A stretch of 64,000 bases of DNA from Bradyrhizobium betae (GCF_004123905.1 NZ_MZXW01000017.1:62001-126000), one strand, 5' to 3'; positions 20,350 to 29,915 are shown, counted from the first letter of the stretch. Program-made: numbers and translations. Notes: generated by a model not told the origin, from the letters alone.

Positions 20350-21456
20350 TCAGGAGCCGGCTTCGCTGCGCCGCTCCTGCGCGTAGCGCACCAGCGCCGC
20401 GAAGCGGTAGATGCCGTGCACGAACTTGCCATAGGGCATGGTGATGAACAGCGCGAACACCGCGCCGAGATGCAGCGCCAGCAGCGGCCCCATGGCGCCA
20501 GTTTCGCGCAAGAGCAGAAGCAGCATTCCCGTGAGCCCGGTCAGGAACAGCATGGCGATGAAACCGACATCCATTCCGTAGCGCTGTTCGTCGAGCAGCT
20601 CGGGCGCACGGCGTGACTTCGCGATGAACAACCCGATCGGACCGACGATGAGGCCGATCCCGCCGAGCGTACCGAGCACCACGGGCAGGTCCCACCACGG
20701 ATAAGGCGCCTCGCGTCCCCAGAGATAGTGATAGAGCGTGGCGACCGAGGTTGCGGCAAAGCACAGCAGGAAGCCGTAGAACGTGAGGTGGTGATACAGC
20801 TTGCGCCGGTCGTTCGGCTTGTCGTCCTCATTGTAGCAGCCGACGCCCCCGCCATGGAGATAGCGCAGCTCGCCGGCATCGCGGATCGCCTGGAAGATGG
20901 AGCCGCCGTCCGCGCGGCCACCGATCGGCGTACCGATGTCGCGCCAGAAGGCACGCACGCTCATGACCAGCGCGAGGATGGCATAGAGGAACGCGGCGCT
21001 GAACAGCGCAGCCATCGCGTTATGCGGCATCAACTTGTAGAACGCGCCCGGGCCGGTGTGCACGCCGAGCAACACGCTGCGGTCGTTCAGGGCTGCGAAA
21101 CCCAGAATAAAGACCGCCATGCTCAGCGCGGCGACGATGCTGATGACGAGACCATTGCGCGCGAAGGCGCCGGACAGCGCCTGCGGCCAGGCATAGGCCG
21201 CATAGGATTCGGCGCGCGCGACCGCGAGCGTCTTCGGGACATTGACGTTGAATTCGTGCGGCGGCGAGAACTGGCAATCCACGTAGCAGGCGCCACAGGA
21301 ATGGCAGAGGTTGGCGAGATAGTTGAGATCGCCGTCGGAGAAGGCGCGGCGCATTTCCATCGCCGGAAACACCGCGCACAAGCCTTCGCAGTAGCGACAG
21401 GAATTGCAGACCGTCATCAGGCGGTCGGCTTCGTCCAAAATTTGGGTTCCGTGCAT
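20350..21456 (-). CDS. tcuB: tricarballylate utilisation protein B (membrane Fe-S electron carrier)
   Basis: This 368-residue protein has two Cys clusters near the N terminus (CNSCRYCEGLCAVFP and CHSCGACYVDCQFSPP), suited to two [4Fe-4S] centres. Five or six hydrophobic helices follow, with His residues (LYHHLTFYGFLLCF) likely to bind haem. TcuB passes electrons from the reduced FAD of TcuA to the respiratory chain. It is the last gene of the leftward tcu operon, after the hydrolase at 21461 (4-base gap). Length fits TcuB/CitB proteins. Confidence 0.92.
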   Translation of the reverse strand: MHGTQILDEADRLMTVCNSCRYCEGLCAVFPAMEMRRAFSDGDLNYLANLCHSCGACYVDCQFSPPHEFNVNVPKTLAVARAESYAAYAWPQALSGAFARNGLVISIVAALSMAVFILGFAALNDRSVLLGVHTGPGAFYKLMPHNAMAALFSAAFLYAILALVMSVRAFWRDIGTPIGGRADGGSIFQAIRDAGELRYLHGGGVGCYNEDDKPNDRRKLYHHLTFYGFLLCFAATSVATLYHYLWGREAPYPWWDLPVVLGTLGGIGLIVGPIGLFIAKSRRAPELLDEQRYGMDVGFIAMLFLTGLTGMLLLLLRETGAMGPLLALHLGAVFALFITMPYGKFVHGIYRFAALVRYAQERRSEAGS

Positions 21457-21460
21457 GGCT

Positions 21461-22489
21461 CTACTTCGTCAGGTTCTTTCCCTCGAGCCATTTCTGGATC
21501 AGGCTAGCGACCTCGAGGTTGTTCTTGTCCATCATCACCATATGCGAATTGCCCTTGATGCCGGCCTGCGGGAGGTCGACGATGTCGACGCTGCCCCCGG
21601 CTGCCTTGACGGCGTCCGCAAAGGCGATGCCGTTGGCGCGGATCTTGGGCCAGCGCGAATCGCGCTCGATATAGTCGCCATAGATGATGAGCGTCGGAAT
21701 GTTCTTCAGCACGTCCGCCTTGGCGGGATCGCCGATGCCGGCCGGCTCGATCGCAATCAGCGCCTTGACCTTATCGGGCCGCGCTTGCGCGACCTTGAAA
21801 CCGAAAGTCCCAGCCTGGCTATGGAACAGGATCACCGAAGGGCCGACGCGGTCAAGCTCGGCGATATAGGCGGCGATGGTGGCATCGTCAGTCGTGGTCC
21901 AGCGCGGCACGTTCTGCTTGACGAAATTCTCGTAACCCTCGACGGGAAACTGGTTGCCCGGCAGCAGCTTTCGCTTGGCGGGATCGGGATCGTAAGAGTT
22001 CGGACCATCGCCGATGCGGAAACGCTCGAACGGATTGGCCGTGGTCAGGAAGACCGGCTCGCTCTTGAAGATATCGGGGTACTGCGCCCAGCCCGCGCGT
22101 CCGCGCTCGACCGCATCGGAATTGTAGACCGCCCAGCCCTTGCGCAGGAAATAATTCAGCCAGCCTTCGCGCCCGTCAGGCGTGGTCTCGTAGGTGACGC
22201 CGGTCAGTCCGCCGCCATGCCACATCAGCAACGGATAGGCGCCCTTCTCGTTGGCCGGCAGGAAATATTGCACGTACATCTGCTCGACTTGATAGGTGCC
22301 GTTGGGATCGACCTTGGCCGGCACGCCGCCGGGCGCGAACACGACCTCCTTCACCGGCTTGCCGGTGATTTCGACGAGACGCCCACCGACATGGAACGAG
22401 CCCATGTCGCGCAGGGTGATCGGCTCGGCTGCGCTGGCTTCACCGATCATTAGCAGCGCCGTGATCGAAGCGATGGCAATACGCGACAT
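21461..22489 (-). CDS. exported alpha/beta hydrolase (esterase-like) in the tcu operon
   Basis: This 342-residue protein has a signal peptide (MSRIAIASITALLMIGEASA-AEP), so it is periplasmic. The fold shows LLMWHGGGLTGVTYE (oxyanion side), a nucleophile elbow VILFHSQAGTFGF with Ser in the unusual context HSQAG, an acid near LIIYGDYIERD, and a His in KGNSHMVMMDKNN. It lies between tcuA and tcuB, which is not the usual tcu layout. It may release tricarballylate or a related acid from an ester outside the membrane. That is inference from position. Confidence 0.82.
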   Translation of the reverse strand: MSRIAIASITALLMIGEASAAEPITLRDMGSFHVGGRLVEITGKPVKEVVFAPGGVPAKVDPNGTYQVEQMYVQYFLPANEKGAYPLLMWHGGGLTGVTYETTPDGREGWLNYFLRKGWAVYNSDAVERGRAGWAQYPDIFKSEPVFLTTANPFERFRIGDGPNSYDPDPAKRKLLPGNQFPVEGYENFVKQNVPRWTTTDDATIAAYIAELDRVGPSVILFHSQAGTFGFKVAQARPDKVKALIAIEPAGIGDPAKADVLKNIPTLIIYGDYIERDSRWPKIRANGIAFADAVKAAGGSVDIVDLPQAGIKGNSHMVMMDKNNLEVASLIQKWLEGKNLTK

Positions 22490-22516
22490 GGTTCCTCCTG
22501 ACGTCTTTTCTTCATC

Positions 22517-23908
22517 CTAATTCTTGGCGTGGCGTGCCGCTTCGCGTCCCGCGATCCGGCCGAACACGCTGCCGATGGTCATGCCCATGCCGGCCGCATA
22601 GCCCTTGCCGAGCACGTTGCCGGCCATGATCTCGCCGGCCGCGAACATGTTGGCGGAAGGCTTGCCTTCAGCCATCAGCATCCGCGCCTCCTTGGTCACA
22701 CGCGTGCCGAGATAGGTGAAGGTGATGCCGGGCCGCACCGGATAAGCGAGATAAGGCGGCGTCTCGATTTTGCGCGCCCAATGCGTCTTCTGCGGTGTGA
22801 TGCCCTCGGTCACGCAGTCGTCGAGAATGGTGTGGTCGAAGGTGCCGGGCCGCACCGCGGCGTTGAACTCGGTGATAGTCTTGTCCAGCGCAGCCGGATC
22901 GAGCTCCAGCTTGCCCGCGAGCTCGGCGACTGTCTGTCCCGCGATCGGCGGGAACAACGTCGGCATGAAGCTCGTGACGACCGTTGAATCAAAAATGATG
23001 TAGGCAATCTGGTCGGGCTGTGCCGCGACCAGCCGACCCCAGATCGCATAGCGCTTCGGCCAGATGTCCTCGCCCTCGTCATAGAAGCGCTGGGCGTGCT
23101 TGTTGACGACGATGCCGAACACGACGGAGTCATGACGGGTGATGATGCCGCCGTCGAATTTCGGCGCGCGGGCATCGATCGCGACCGCGTGGCACTGCGT
23201 GGGGTCGCCGACCTCCTGCACGCCCTTGTCGAGCAGCATCTTCAAGATCGAGCCGCGGTTATAGGGCGTGCCGCGGATCAGGAAATTATCCGCCGCATCG
23301 CCCCAATATTGCTTCAGCCATTCGATGTTGGCCTCGAACCCGCCGGCCGCGGCAATCAGCGACGTCGCGCGGATCTCGGTCTCGCCCTTGATCGGCCGCT
23401 TGAGGCGCGCCGCGAGAAACATGCCGTCCTCGATCACGAGGTCAGTGACCTCGGCGTCGTATTCGACATCGACGCCGAGCTTCTCAGCGGTGAGATAGAG
23501 TGCGTTCAGCATCGCGCGGCCGCCGCCGAGGAAGAAGGAGTTGGTGCGGCCGAGGCTCAGCGTGCCGCCGAGCGACGGCTGCCAGCGCACGCCCTGCTCC
23601 ACGATCCAGTTCAAAATGTCCTTGGACTCGCGGATCATGTGGCGGGCGAGCACCTCGTCGGTCTGCCCGCCGGTGACGCGCAGGAGGTCTTCCCAGAACT
23701 CGTCTTCGGTGTAGGGTCCGGTCAGGATTTCGGTGGCGGCGTCATGGGCGCAGCGCATGTTACGGGTGTGGCGGGTGTTGCCGCCACGGTAGAATTTTGG
23801 CGCGCCTTCGAGCACCAGCACGGAGGCGCCGCCGCGGCGCGCCGAGATCGCAGCGCACAGCGCCGCGTTGCCGCCGCCGATCACCAGCACGTCGTATTTG
23901 CTGCTCAT
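22517..23908 (-). CDS. tcuA: FAD-dependent tricarballylate dehydrogenase
   Basis: This 463-residue protein starts at the ATG at 23908 (MSSKYDVLVIGGGNAALCAA). It belongs to the fumarate-reductase/succinate-dehydrogenase flavoprotein family: Rossmann motif GGGNAALCAAISA, the TRHTRNMRCAH segment and the C-terminal FAGEIMAGNVLGKGYAAGMG. TcuA oxidises tricarballylate to cis-aconitate. The frame extends upstream to 23941 without support. It heads the leftward operon tcuA-hydrolase-tcuB and is divergent from the GntR regulator, with a palindromic operator between them. Confidence 0.93.
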   Translation of the reverse strand: MSSKYDVLVIGGGNAALCAAISARRGGASVLVLEGAPKFYRGGNTRHTRNMRCAHDAATEILTGPYTEDEFWEDLLRVTGGQTDEVLARHMIRESKDILNWIVEQGVRWQPSLGGTLSLGRTNSFFLGGGRAMLNALYLTAEKLGVDVEYDAEVTDLVIEDGMFLAARLKRPIKGETEIRATSLIAAAGGFEANIEWLKQYWGDAADNFLIRGTPYNRGSILKMLLDKGVQEVGDPTQCHAVAIDARAPKFDGGIITRHDSVVFGIVVNKHAQRFYDEGEDIWPKRYAIWGRLVAAQPDQIAYIIFDSTVVTSFMPTLFPPIAGQTVAELAGKLELDPAALDKTITEFNAAVRPGTFDHTILDDCVTEGITPQKTHWARKIETPPYLAYPVRPGITFTYLGTRVTKEARMLMAEGKPSANMFAAGEIMAGNVLGKGYAAGMGMTIGSVFGRIAGREAARHAKN

Positions 23909-23986
23909 GCCGTCTGCCCGATGCCACGCAGTTAGAGACATTCTGCCCGGCGGCGGTCCCGATCAACCGCACCGCCATTGCGTACT

Positions 23987-23998
23987 TTTGTATACAAA
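23987..23998. promoter_or_regulatory. GntR-type operator TTTGTATACAAA
   Basis: This perfect 12-base palindrome lies in the 148-base gap between tcuA and the GntR gene and is followed at 24000 by a half-site-like ATATACAGTAT. TNGTATACNA-type dyads are typical FadR/FCD-class operators. It probably controls both directions. Confidence 0.7.
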
Positions 23999-24056
23999 GA
24001 TATACAGTATCCATGCAAGCGGCATCTCTGCATGGGCAGAATGCGCCCGAGGGACC

Positions 24057-24737
24057 ATGGCCAGACGCTCGGCAAAGACAGGCGAATCAATCGCGCGCGG
24101 CGGCGTCGCGCTGGGCGAAGCCGTGTTCCGCTCGCTCTGCGAGGCGCTCCAGGCCGGCAGCTACCGGGCCGGCGATCGCCTGCGCGAGGAAGAGGTCGCG
24201 CAACGTCTGAAGGTCAGCCGCACGCCGGTGCGCGAAGCGCTGGGCCGGCTCGCGGCGCGCGGCTTCGTCGAGCCCGCCGGCGGCCGCGGCCTGATCGTCC
24301 GCAACCTCGATATCTCGGAGGTGCTCGAGCTCTACGCCATGCGCGAAATCATGGAAGGCGCCGCCGCGCGCCTTGCCGCCGGGCACGCCTCGGCTCCCGA
24401 GGTCGATGCACTCTGGGATATCGAGCAGGCTTTTGTGGAAGCGTCCGAGACCGACGCCGCCGAGATGGCGAGGCTCAACCGCGCGTTCCACGAGGCGATC
24501 TGCCGCGCCGCGCGCAACCGTTATCTCGACAACGCCTCGCGCGAATTGCAGGACTGGATCGCCCTGCTCGGCCCGACCACCTTCACCGTGACCGGGCGCC
24601 CCTCGACCAGCCACGGCGAGCATCAGGCCATCATCGAGGCAATCGCCGCGCGCGACGGCGACAAGGCCGAGCAACTCGCGCGCGTGCATATCCGCGAGGC
24701 GCTGCGCTGCCGGCTGAAACTGTTGCAGAAGCAGTAG
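24057..24737 (+). CDS. GntR-family (FCD domain) regulator of the tcu genes
   Basis: This 226-residue protein starts at the ATG at 24057 (MARRSAKTGESIARGG), preceded by GAGGGA. The winged helix is EEVAQRLKVSRTPVREALGR at about residues 48-67. The FCD ligand domain follows, with metal-ligand positions in LNRAFHEAICRAARN and GEHQAIIEAIAARDG and a late His in RVHIREAL. FCD regulators sense organic acids, so tricarballylate or citrate is a natural candidate. It is divergent from tcuA. Confidence 0.92.
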   Translation: MARRSAKTGESIARGGVALGEAVFRSLCEALQAGSYRAGDRLREEEVAQRLKVSRTPVREALGRLAARGFVEPAGGRGLIVRNLDISEVLELYAMREIMEGAAARLAAGHASAPEVDALWDIEQAFVEASETDAAEMARLNRAFHEAICRAARNRYLDNASRELQDWIALLGPTTFTVTGRPSTSHGEHQAIIEAIAARDGDKAEQLARVHIREALRCRLKLLQKQ

Positions 24738-24748
24738 GCGCCTGCCGT

Positions 24749-25222
24749 TCAAGCGAGCACGTCGGCAACGATCGCCTTCAGCGCGTCTCGCGCATCATCC
24801 GGCTTGAGCCGTATCTGCAAGCCACGCTGGCCGCCATTGATGTAGGCCTCGTCATGCGCGAGCGCGCTCTGCTCGATCACGGTGCGCACGGGCTTGCGCT
24901 GCCCGAACGGGCTGATGCCGCCGACCTTGTAGCCGGTGACGCGCTCGGCTTCCGGCGGCTTCATCATCTGCGCCGACTTGCCGCTTGTCGCAGCGGCGAG
25001 CTTCTTCATGGAGACTTCCTGGTCGGACGGGACGATCACGCAGACCGGCTTGCCGTCGACCAGCGCCATCAGCGTCTTCAACACGCGCGCCGGATCTTCG
25101 CCGAGCGCAGCGGCGGCCTGGAGCCCGATGCTCTCGGCGTCGGGATCGTAGTCATAGGTGTGGACGGTGAAGGCAACACCGGCGACTTCAAGCGCGCGCG
25201 TGGCGGGAGTGACTTTGGACAT
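24749..25222 (-). CDS. ybaK: YbaK-type aminoacyl-tRNA deacylase (Cys-tRNA(Pro))
   Basis: This 157-residue protein has the YbaK/ProX fold: YDYDPDAESIGLQAA, KTLMALVDGKPVCVIVPSD, the conserved Lys in VSMKKLAAATSGKSA and GYKVGGISPFGQRKP. YbaK hydrolyses Cys-tRNA(Pro) and so protects translation. Length is usual. It converges with the GntR gene. It has no functional link to its neighbours and is probably a resident housekeeping gene. Confidence 0.93.
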   Translation of the reverse strand: MSKVTPATRALEVAGVAFTVHTYDYDPDAESIGLQAAAALGEDPARVLKTLMALVDGKPVCVIVPSDQEVSMKKLAAATSGKSAQMMKPPEAERVTGYKVGGISPFGQRKPVRTVIEQSALAHDEAYINGGQRGLQIRLKPDDARDALKAIVADVLA

Positions 25223-25239
25223 GGGCCACGTTTACCACC

Positions 25240-25393
25240 GTCATTGCGAGGAGCGAAGCAGTGCGGGGCAAGACAGCACCGTACAATCACTGTCATCGCC
25301 CGGCTTGACCGGGCGATCCAGTACTCCGAGACAGTTGTGATTGGCCCGATGGGCCGCGGCGTACTGGATGCCCCGCCTTCGCGGGGCATGACA
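25240..25393. repeat. dispersed palindromic intergenic element (two hairpins) plus truncated second element
   Basis: At 25291-25393, two GC hairpins (TCGCCCGGCTTGACCGGGCGA and TGCCCCGCCTTCGCGGGGCA) are bracketed by complementary ATCCAGTAC and GTACTGGAT, so the whole folds into a cruciform. At 25240-25260, CGTCATTGCGAGGAGCGAAG resembles one arm of the repeat at 34730. It lies between the convergent-side end of fdsA and the ybaK start. The type is familiar to me from Bradyrhizobium intergenic repeats. Confidence 0.75.
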
Positions 25394-25440
25394 GCAGTTT
25401 ATGTGGCAAGCCTCGTCCCCAATAGCGACAGGAGGCAGCC

Positions 25441-28209
25441 CTACTCCGCCGCGTCCCGCATCTCGGCGCGCTCAGCCCTGGCCGCGCAGAACTTGAACTC
25501 CGGGATCTTGCCGAACGGATCCAGCGCCGGGTTGGTCAACAGGTTTGCCGCCGCCTCCGCGTAGCAGAACGGCATGAACACCATGTTCTCGGGGACGTCG
25601 CGGTCGGAACGCACCTTGACCTCGACGGCACCGCGGCGGGTCTCAAGCCGGATGAAATCTCCGGGCGCGAGCTTCTTCCTGTGCATGTCCTTTGGCGACA
25701 TGAACGCGACCGCCTCCGGCTCGATCTGGTCGAGCACCTGGGCGCGGCGGGTCATCGAGCCGGTGTGCCAGTGCTCGAGCACGCGGCCGGTCGAGAGCAC
25801 CATCGGATATTCGTCGTCGGGCACTTCGTCCGGCGGGATGACGTGGGCCGGCACGATCTTGCCGCGGCCGCTCGCGGTCGGGAAACCCGTGGTGAAGATG
25901 ATCTCGTTGCCGGGCTTGTTCGGATCGTCGGCCGGGTAAGTAACTGCGCCCTCGCGCACCAGCCGTTCCCAGCTGATGTTCTTGAGCGACGGCATCAACT
26001 CCGCCATTTCGGTGTAGACCTCGCCGGGGCCGGCATAATTCCACGGCAGGCCCATGCGCTTGCCGATCTCCTGGATGATCCAGAGATCCTGCCGTGCATC
26101 GCCCGGGGGCTTGATCACCTGGCGCGCGAGCTGCACGCGGCGATCGGTGTTGGTGAAGGAGCCGTCCTTCTCGGCGAAGGCCGAAGCCGGCAGGATGACG
26201 TCAGCGTGGAACGCGGTCTCGGTGACGAAGAGATCCTGCACCACGAGATGATCCAGCATCGCCAGCGCCTGGCGCGCATGCTGGAGATCGGGATCGGACA
26301 TCGCGGGGTTCTCGCCCTCGATATACATGCCCTTGATCTCGCCGGCGTGGATCGCATTCATGATCTCGACCACGGTCAGCCCGCGGACGGGATCGAGGTC
26401 CTGCTGCCAGAGCTTTTCGAAACTGCCGCGCAAATCATCGCGGCCGACCGGCTGATAGTCCGGCAGGAACATCGGGATCAGGCCGGCGTCGGAGGCGCCC
26501 TGCACGTTGTTCTGGCCGCGCAGCGGATGCAGGCCGGTGCCGGGACGGCCGACCTGGCCGGTGATCAGCGCCAGCGCGATCAGGCAGCGCGCATTGTCGG
26601 TGCCGTGGACGTGCTGGCTGATGCCCATGCCCCAGAAGATGATCGACGATTTTGCCCGCGCGTAGGTCCGCGCGACTTCGCGCAGGGTCTGCGCCGGGAC
26701 GCCGCAGATCGCCTCCATCTTCTCCGGCGTGAAGTCCTTGATCTTCTCCTTGAGGTCCTCAAAGCCCTCGGTGTAACCGGCGATGTACTGATCGTCGGTC
26801 AAGCCCTCGGTGATGATCGTGTTGATCATCGCGTTCAGCATGGCGACGTCGGAGCCCGGCTTGAACTGCAAATGCTTGGTCGCATGGCGCGACAGCGATT
26901 GCCGGCGCGGATCCATGACGAAAAGCTTTGCGTTGTTCTGCTTGACCGCGTTCTTGATGAAGGTCGCGGCGACCGGATGGTTCACGGTCGGGTTGGCGCC
27001 GATCACGATGATGACCTCGGCGTCCATCGCCGCTGCGAACGGCGCCGACACCGCGCCCGAGCTCAAACCTTCGAACAGCGCCGCCACCGACGAGGCGTGG
27101 CAGAGCCGGGTGCAGTGATCGACATTGTTCGAGCCGAAGCCGGTGCGCACCAGCTTCTGGAACAGATAGGCCTCTTCGTTCGATCCCTTGGCCGAGCCGA
27201 AGCCGGCCAGCGCCTTCACGCCGTTGGTGTCGCGGATCTTGACCAGTCCCTTGGCGGCGATGTCGAGCGCCTCTTCCCAGCTCGCTTCACGGAAATGGGT
27301 GAAGGGATTGGCCGGATCGACCTGGTCGTTCGAATCCTTCTTAGCATTCGGCAGCCGCACCAGCGGCTTGGTCAGGCGATGCGGATGATGAATGTAGTCG
27401 AAGCCGAAGCGGCCCTTGACGCAGAGACGATTGTGATTGGCGGGACCATCGCGGCCCTCGGCGTAGATCACCTTCTCGTCCTTGACCTCGTAGGTGACCT
27501 GGCAGCCGACGCCGCAGAACGGGCACAGCGAATCCACCTTCTTGTCGGCATAGGTGACGCGGGTCTGGTTGTCGTCGAGCATCACGGCCGGCATCAACGC
27601 GCCGGTCGGGCAGGCCTGCACGCATTCGCCGCAGGCGACGCAGGTGGACTCACCCATGGGATCGTCGAAGTCGAACACGATCTTCGAACCACGGCTGCGA
27701 TAGGCCATGCCGATGACGTCGTTGACCTGGACCTCGCGGCAGGCACGCACACAGAGACCGCACTGGATGCAGGCGTCGAGATTGACGCGCATCGCCGGAT
27801 GGCTGGCGTCGGTGGCCCAGCGCTCGGCCGCGGGAAAGCGACTCTCGGTGACGCCCGTGGTCTCGGCCCAGTGCCAGAATTTCGAATCCGGGTCGTGCGA
27901 GGTCTCGCGCGCCGGCTGGTCGGCGACCAGCAACTCCATCACCATTTTCTGCGCCGACACCGCGCGCGCGGATTCGGTCTTCACCTTCATGCCGACCGAC
28001 GGCGTGCGCTTGCAGGACGCCGCGAGCACGCGCTCGCCTTCGATCTCGACCATGCAGGCGCGGCAATTGCCGTCGGGGCGATAGTCGGGTGCCGGCGAAT
28101 AGCACAGATGCGGAATCTCGCGCCCCTGCCGTTTGGCGACCTGCCAGATCGTCTCGCCGGCGTTGGCCTCGACCTGCTTGCCGTCGAGCTCGAACGTAAT
28201 CTTCGTCAT
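25441..28209 (-). CDS. fdsA: NAD-dependent formate dehydrogenase, catalytic (Mo/W, Fe-S) subunit
   Basis: This 922-residue protein has an N-terminal [2Fe-2S] domain (C36, C49, C52, C66) and two [4Fe-4S] clusters (C147, C150, C153, C157; C190, C193, C196, C200). A further cluster follows in CPFCGVGC with C263. The molybdopterin domain carries the metal-ligand C370 in DHCTRLCHASS, so the enzyme is Cys- not Sec-dependent, with H371 beside it. The C-terminal dinucleotide-binding domain follows. It oxidises formate to CO2 and passes electrons to the diaphorase subunit. Its start overlaps the fdsB stop by 4 bases. The two-subunit layout matches the tungsten-type FDH1 of Methylobacterium as I recall it. 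Confidence 0.95.
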   Translation of the reverse strand: MTKITFELDGKQVEANAGETIWQVAKRQGREIPHLCYSPAPDYRPDGNCRACMVEIEGERVLAASCKRTPSVGMKVKTESARAVSAQKMVMELLVADQPARETSHDPDSKFWHWAETTGVTESRFPAAERWATDASHPAMRVNLDACIQCGLCVRACREVQVNDVIGMAYRSRGSKIVFDFDDPMGESTCVACGECVQACPTGALMPAVMLDDNQTRVTYADKKVDSLCPFCGVGCQVTYEVKDEKVIYAEGRDGPANHNRLCVKGRFGFDYIHHPHRLTKPLVRLPNAKKDSNDQVDPANPFTHFREASWEEALDIAAKGLVKIRDTNGVKALAGFGSAKGSNEEAYLFQKLVRTGFGSNNVDHCTRLCHASSVAALFEGLSSGAVSAPFAAAMDAEVIIVIGANPTVNHPVAATFIKNAVKQNNAKLFVMDPRRQSLSRHATKHLQFKPGSDVAMLNAMINTIITEGLTDDQYIAGYTEGFEDLKEKIKDFTPEKMEAICGVPAQTLREVARTYARAKSSIIFWGMGISQHVHGTDNARCLIALALITGQVGRPGTGLHPLRGQNNVQGASDAGLIPMFLPDYQPVGRDDLRGSFEKLWQQDLDPVRGLTVVEIMNAIHAGEIKGMYIEGENPAMSDPDLQHARQALAMLDHLVVQDLFVTETAFHADVILPASAFAEKDGSFTNTDRRVQLARQVIKPPGDARQDLWIIQEIGKRMGLPWNYAGPGEVYTEMAELMPSLKNISWERLVREGAVTYPADDPNKPGNEIIFTTGFPTASGRGKIVPAHVIPPDEVPDDEYPMVLSTGRVLEHWHTGSMTRRAQVLDQIEPEAVAFMSPKDMHRKKLAPGDFIRLETRRGAVEVKVRSDRDVPENMVFMPFCYAEAAANLLTNPALDPFGKIPEFKFCAARAERAEMRDAAE

Positions 28210-29915
28210 TCGGCCGCTTCCTTGAACTCGTCAGGGAAATATTTGATCACGGTGGAGAGCGGGTTCGATGCCGCCTGTCCGAGCCCGCAGATCGAGGCAT
28301 CGCGCATCGCCTGGCTCAATTCTTCCAGCAGTGCACGGTTCCAGACCGGCTTCTGCATCAGCAGCGCTGCCTTCTGAGTTCCGACCCGGCACGGCGTGCA
28401 CTGGCCGCAACTCTCGTCCTCGAAGAACTTCATCAGGTTCAACGCAGCTGCGCGCACGCTGTCCTTCTGCGACAGGATCACGATCGCGGCAGAACCAATG
28501 AAGCAGCCGTATTTCTCCAGCGTGCCGAAATCGAGCGGGATGTCGTCCATCGACGCCGGCAGGATGCCACCGGACGCGCCGCCCGGGAGGTACGCATAGA
28601 AGGTGTGGCCGTCGGCCATGCCGCCGCAATATTCGTCGATCAGCTCACGCACGGTGATGCCCGCGGGCGCGAGCTTCATGCCGGGATTTTTCACGCGACC
28701 CGAGACCGAGAAGCTGCGCAGGCCATGGCGCTCGTGGCGGCCATTGCCCTTCCACCAGTCGGCACCCTTCTCGACGATGTCGCGCACCCACCACAGCGTC
28801 TCGATATTGTTGATCAGCGTCGGCAGGCCGAACAGGCCAACCTGGAACGGATAAGGCGGCTTGTGCCGGGGCAGGCCGCGCTTACCCTCGATGCTTTCGA
28901 GTAGCGAGGACTCTTCGCCGCAGATGTAAGCGCCGGCGCCGCGGCGCATGTGCAGCGTCGGACCGCCCGCAGGCAATTTTGCGATCTCGCGCTCCAAAAT
29001 CTGGCGCGAGGCCGGATATTCGTCGCGCAGATAGATATAGACGTCGGAGGCCTGCACCACATGCGCGCCGATCAGCATGCCCTCGATGAAGCGATGCGGA
29101 TCGCTTTCGAGATAGACGCGGTCCTTGAACGTGCCGGGCTCGCCCTCGTCGCCGTTGATCGCCATCAGCCGCGGACCGGGCTCGCCCAGCACCGCGCGCC
29201 ATTTGCGCCCCGTCGGGAAGCCGGCGCCGCCGAGACCGCGCAGCGAGGCGTCGTCGAGCGACTTCAGCAGATCGTCTTTCGCCAATTCACCCGAGCGCAG
29301 GCGATTGAGCAGCTTGTAGCCGCCACCGGCGACATAGGCGTCGTAGTCGATATATTTGGGCAGATGCGCGTGAGTGTCGCCGGCCTTTGCCGCAGCCATC
29401 ACATTGGCGACGGTCGCGTGGTCGACGAAATTATGTCCGACTTCCGCGGCAGGCGCGGTGTCGCAGCGGCCGACGCAGGGCGCGCGCACGACGCGGATGC
29501 CGGGTCCCGCTGCGCTCTGCAGATCCTCCAGCAGTTTCTCACCGCCGAGCATCGCGCAGGTCAGCGAATCGCAGACGCGGATCGTGAGCGGCGCGATGTC
29601 GGGCTCGCCTTCCTTCACGATGTCGAAATGCGCGTAGAAGGTGGCGGTCTCGAACACTTCGGCGAAAGCGAGCTTCATCTCGTCGGCGAGCGCGGCGAGA
29701 TGCGCGGCCGAGATCTGGTGATATCTGTCCTGGATCAGGTGCAGATATTCGATCAGCAGATCGCGCCGCCGCGGCCTGTCGCCGAGCAACTGCTCGATCT
29801 CATGCGCGGCGGTCGGATCGACCTGTCGCCCTTTTGGCGTAGCCTTTGCGCGCTTCCGTCCCTGGCCGGGATGTTCGAATTCGCGAACCTTGTGAACGTC
29901 GTCGTTGCTGCTCAT
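28206..29915 (-). CDS. fdsB: formate dehydrogenase diaphorase subunit, NuoE-NuoF fusion (FdsG-FdsB)
   Basis: This 569-residue protein joins two Nuo-like parts. Residues 30-190 are NuoE-like with the [2Fe-2S] cysteines in VCDSLTCAMLGG and APCVGRCDTAPA. Residues 205-565 are NuoF-like, with the FMN/NADH motif GLRGLGGAGFPTGRKW, the GDEGEPGTFKDR loop, GAGAYICGEESSLLESIEG and the [4Fe-4S] motif ESCGQCTPCRVGTQ. It reduces NAD+ with electrons from FdsA. In the FdsGBACD type, FdsG is separate; here it is fused. It is the first gene of the operon, promoter within 29916-30160. No FdsC/FdsD was seen next to fdsA; an FdhD is at 34883. Confidence 0.95.
   Translation of the reverse strand: MSSNDDVHKVREFEHPGQGRKRAKATPKGRQVDPTAAHEIEQLLGDRPRRRDLLIEYLHLIQDRYHQISAAHLAALADEMKLAFAEVFETATFYAHFDIVKEGEPDIAPLTIRVCDSLTCAMLGGEKLLEDLQSAAGPGIRVVRAPCVGRCDTAPAAEVGHNFVDHATVANVMAAAKAGDTHAHLPKYIDYDAYVAGGGYKLLNRLRSGELAKDDLLKSLDDASLRGLGGAGFPTGRKWRAVLGEPGPRLMAINGDEGEPGTFKDRVYLESDPHRFIEGMLIGAHVVQASDVYIYLRDEYPASRQILEREIAKLPAGGPTLHMRRGAGAYICGEESSLLESIEGKRGLPRHKPPYPFQVGLFGLPTLINNIETLWWVRDIVEKGADWWKGNGRHERHGLRSFSVSGRVKNPGMKLAPAGITVRELIDEYCGGMADGHTFYAYLPGGASGGILPASMDDIPLDFGTLEKYGCFIGSAAIVILSQKDSVRAAALNLMKFFEDESCGQCTPCRVGTQKAALLMQKPVWNRALLEELSQAMRDASICGLGQAASNPLSTVIKYFPDEFKEAAE

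Noticed and set aside
25681..28377. An 898-codon open frame on the plus strand across the formate dehydrogenase
   Set aside because: It is antisense to an intact fdsA with all cluster motifs; its product is Arg/His/Asp-rich low-information sequence typical of the opposite strand in high-GC genes.
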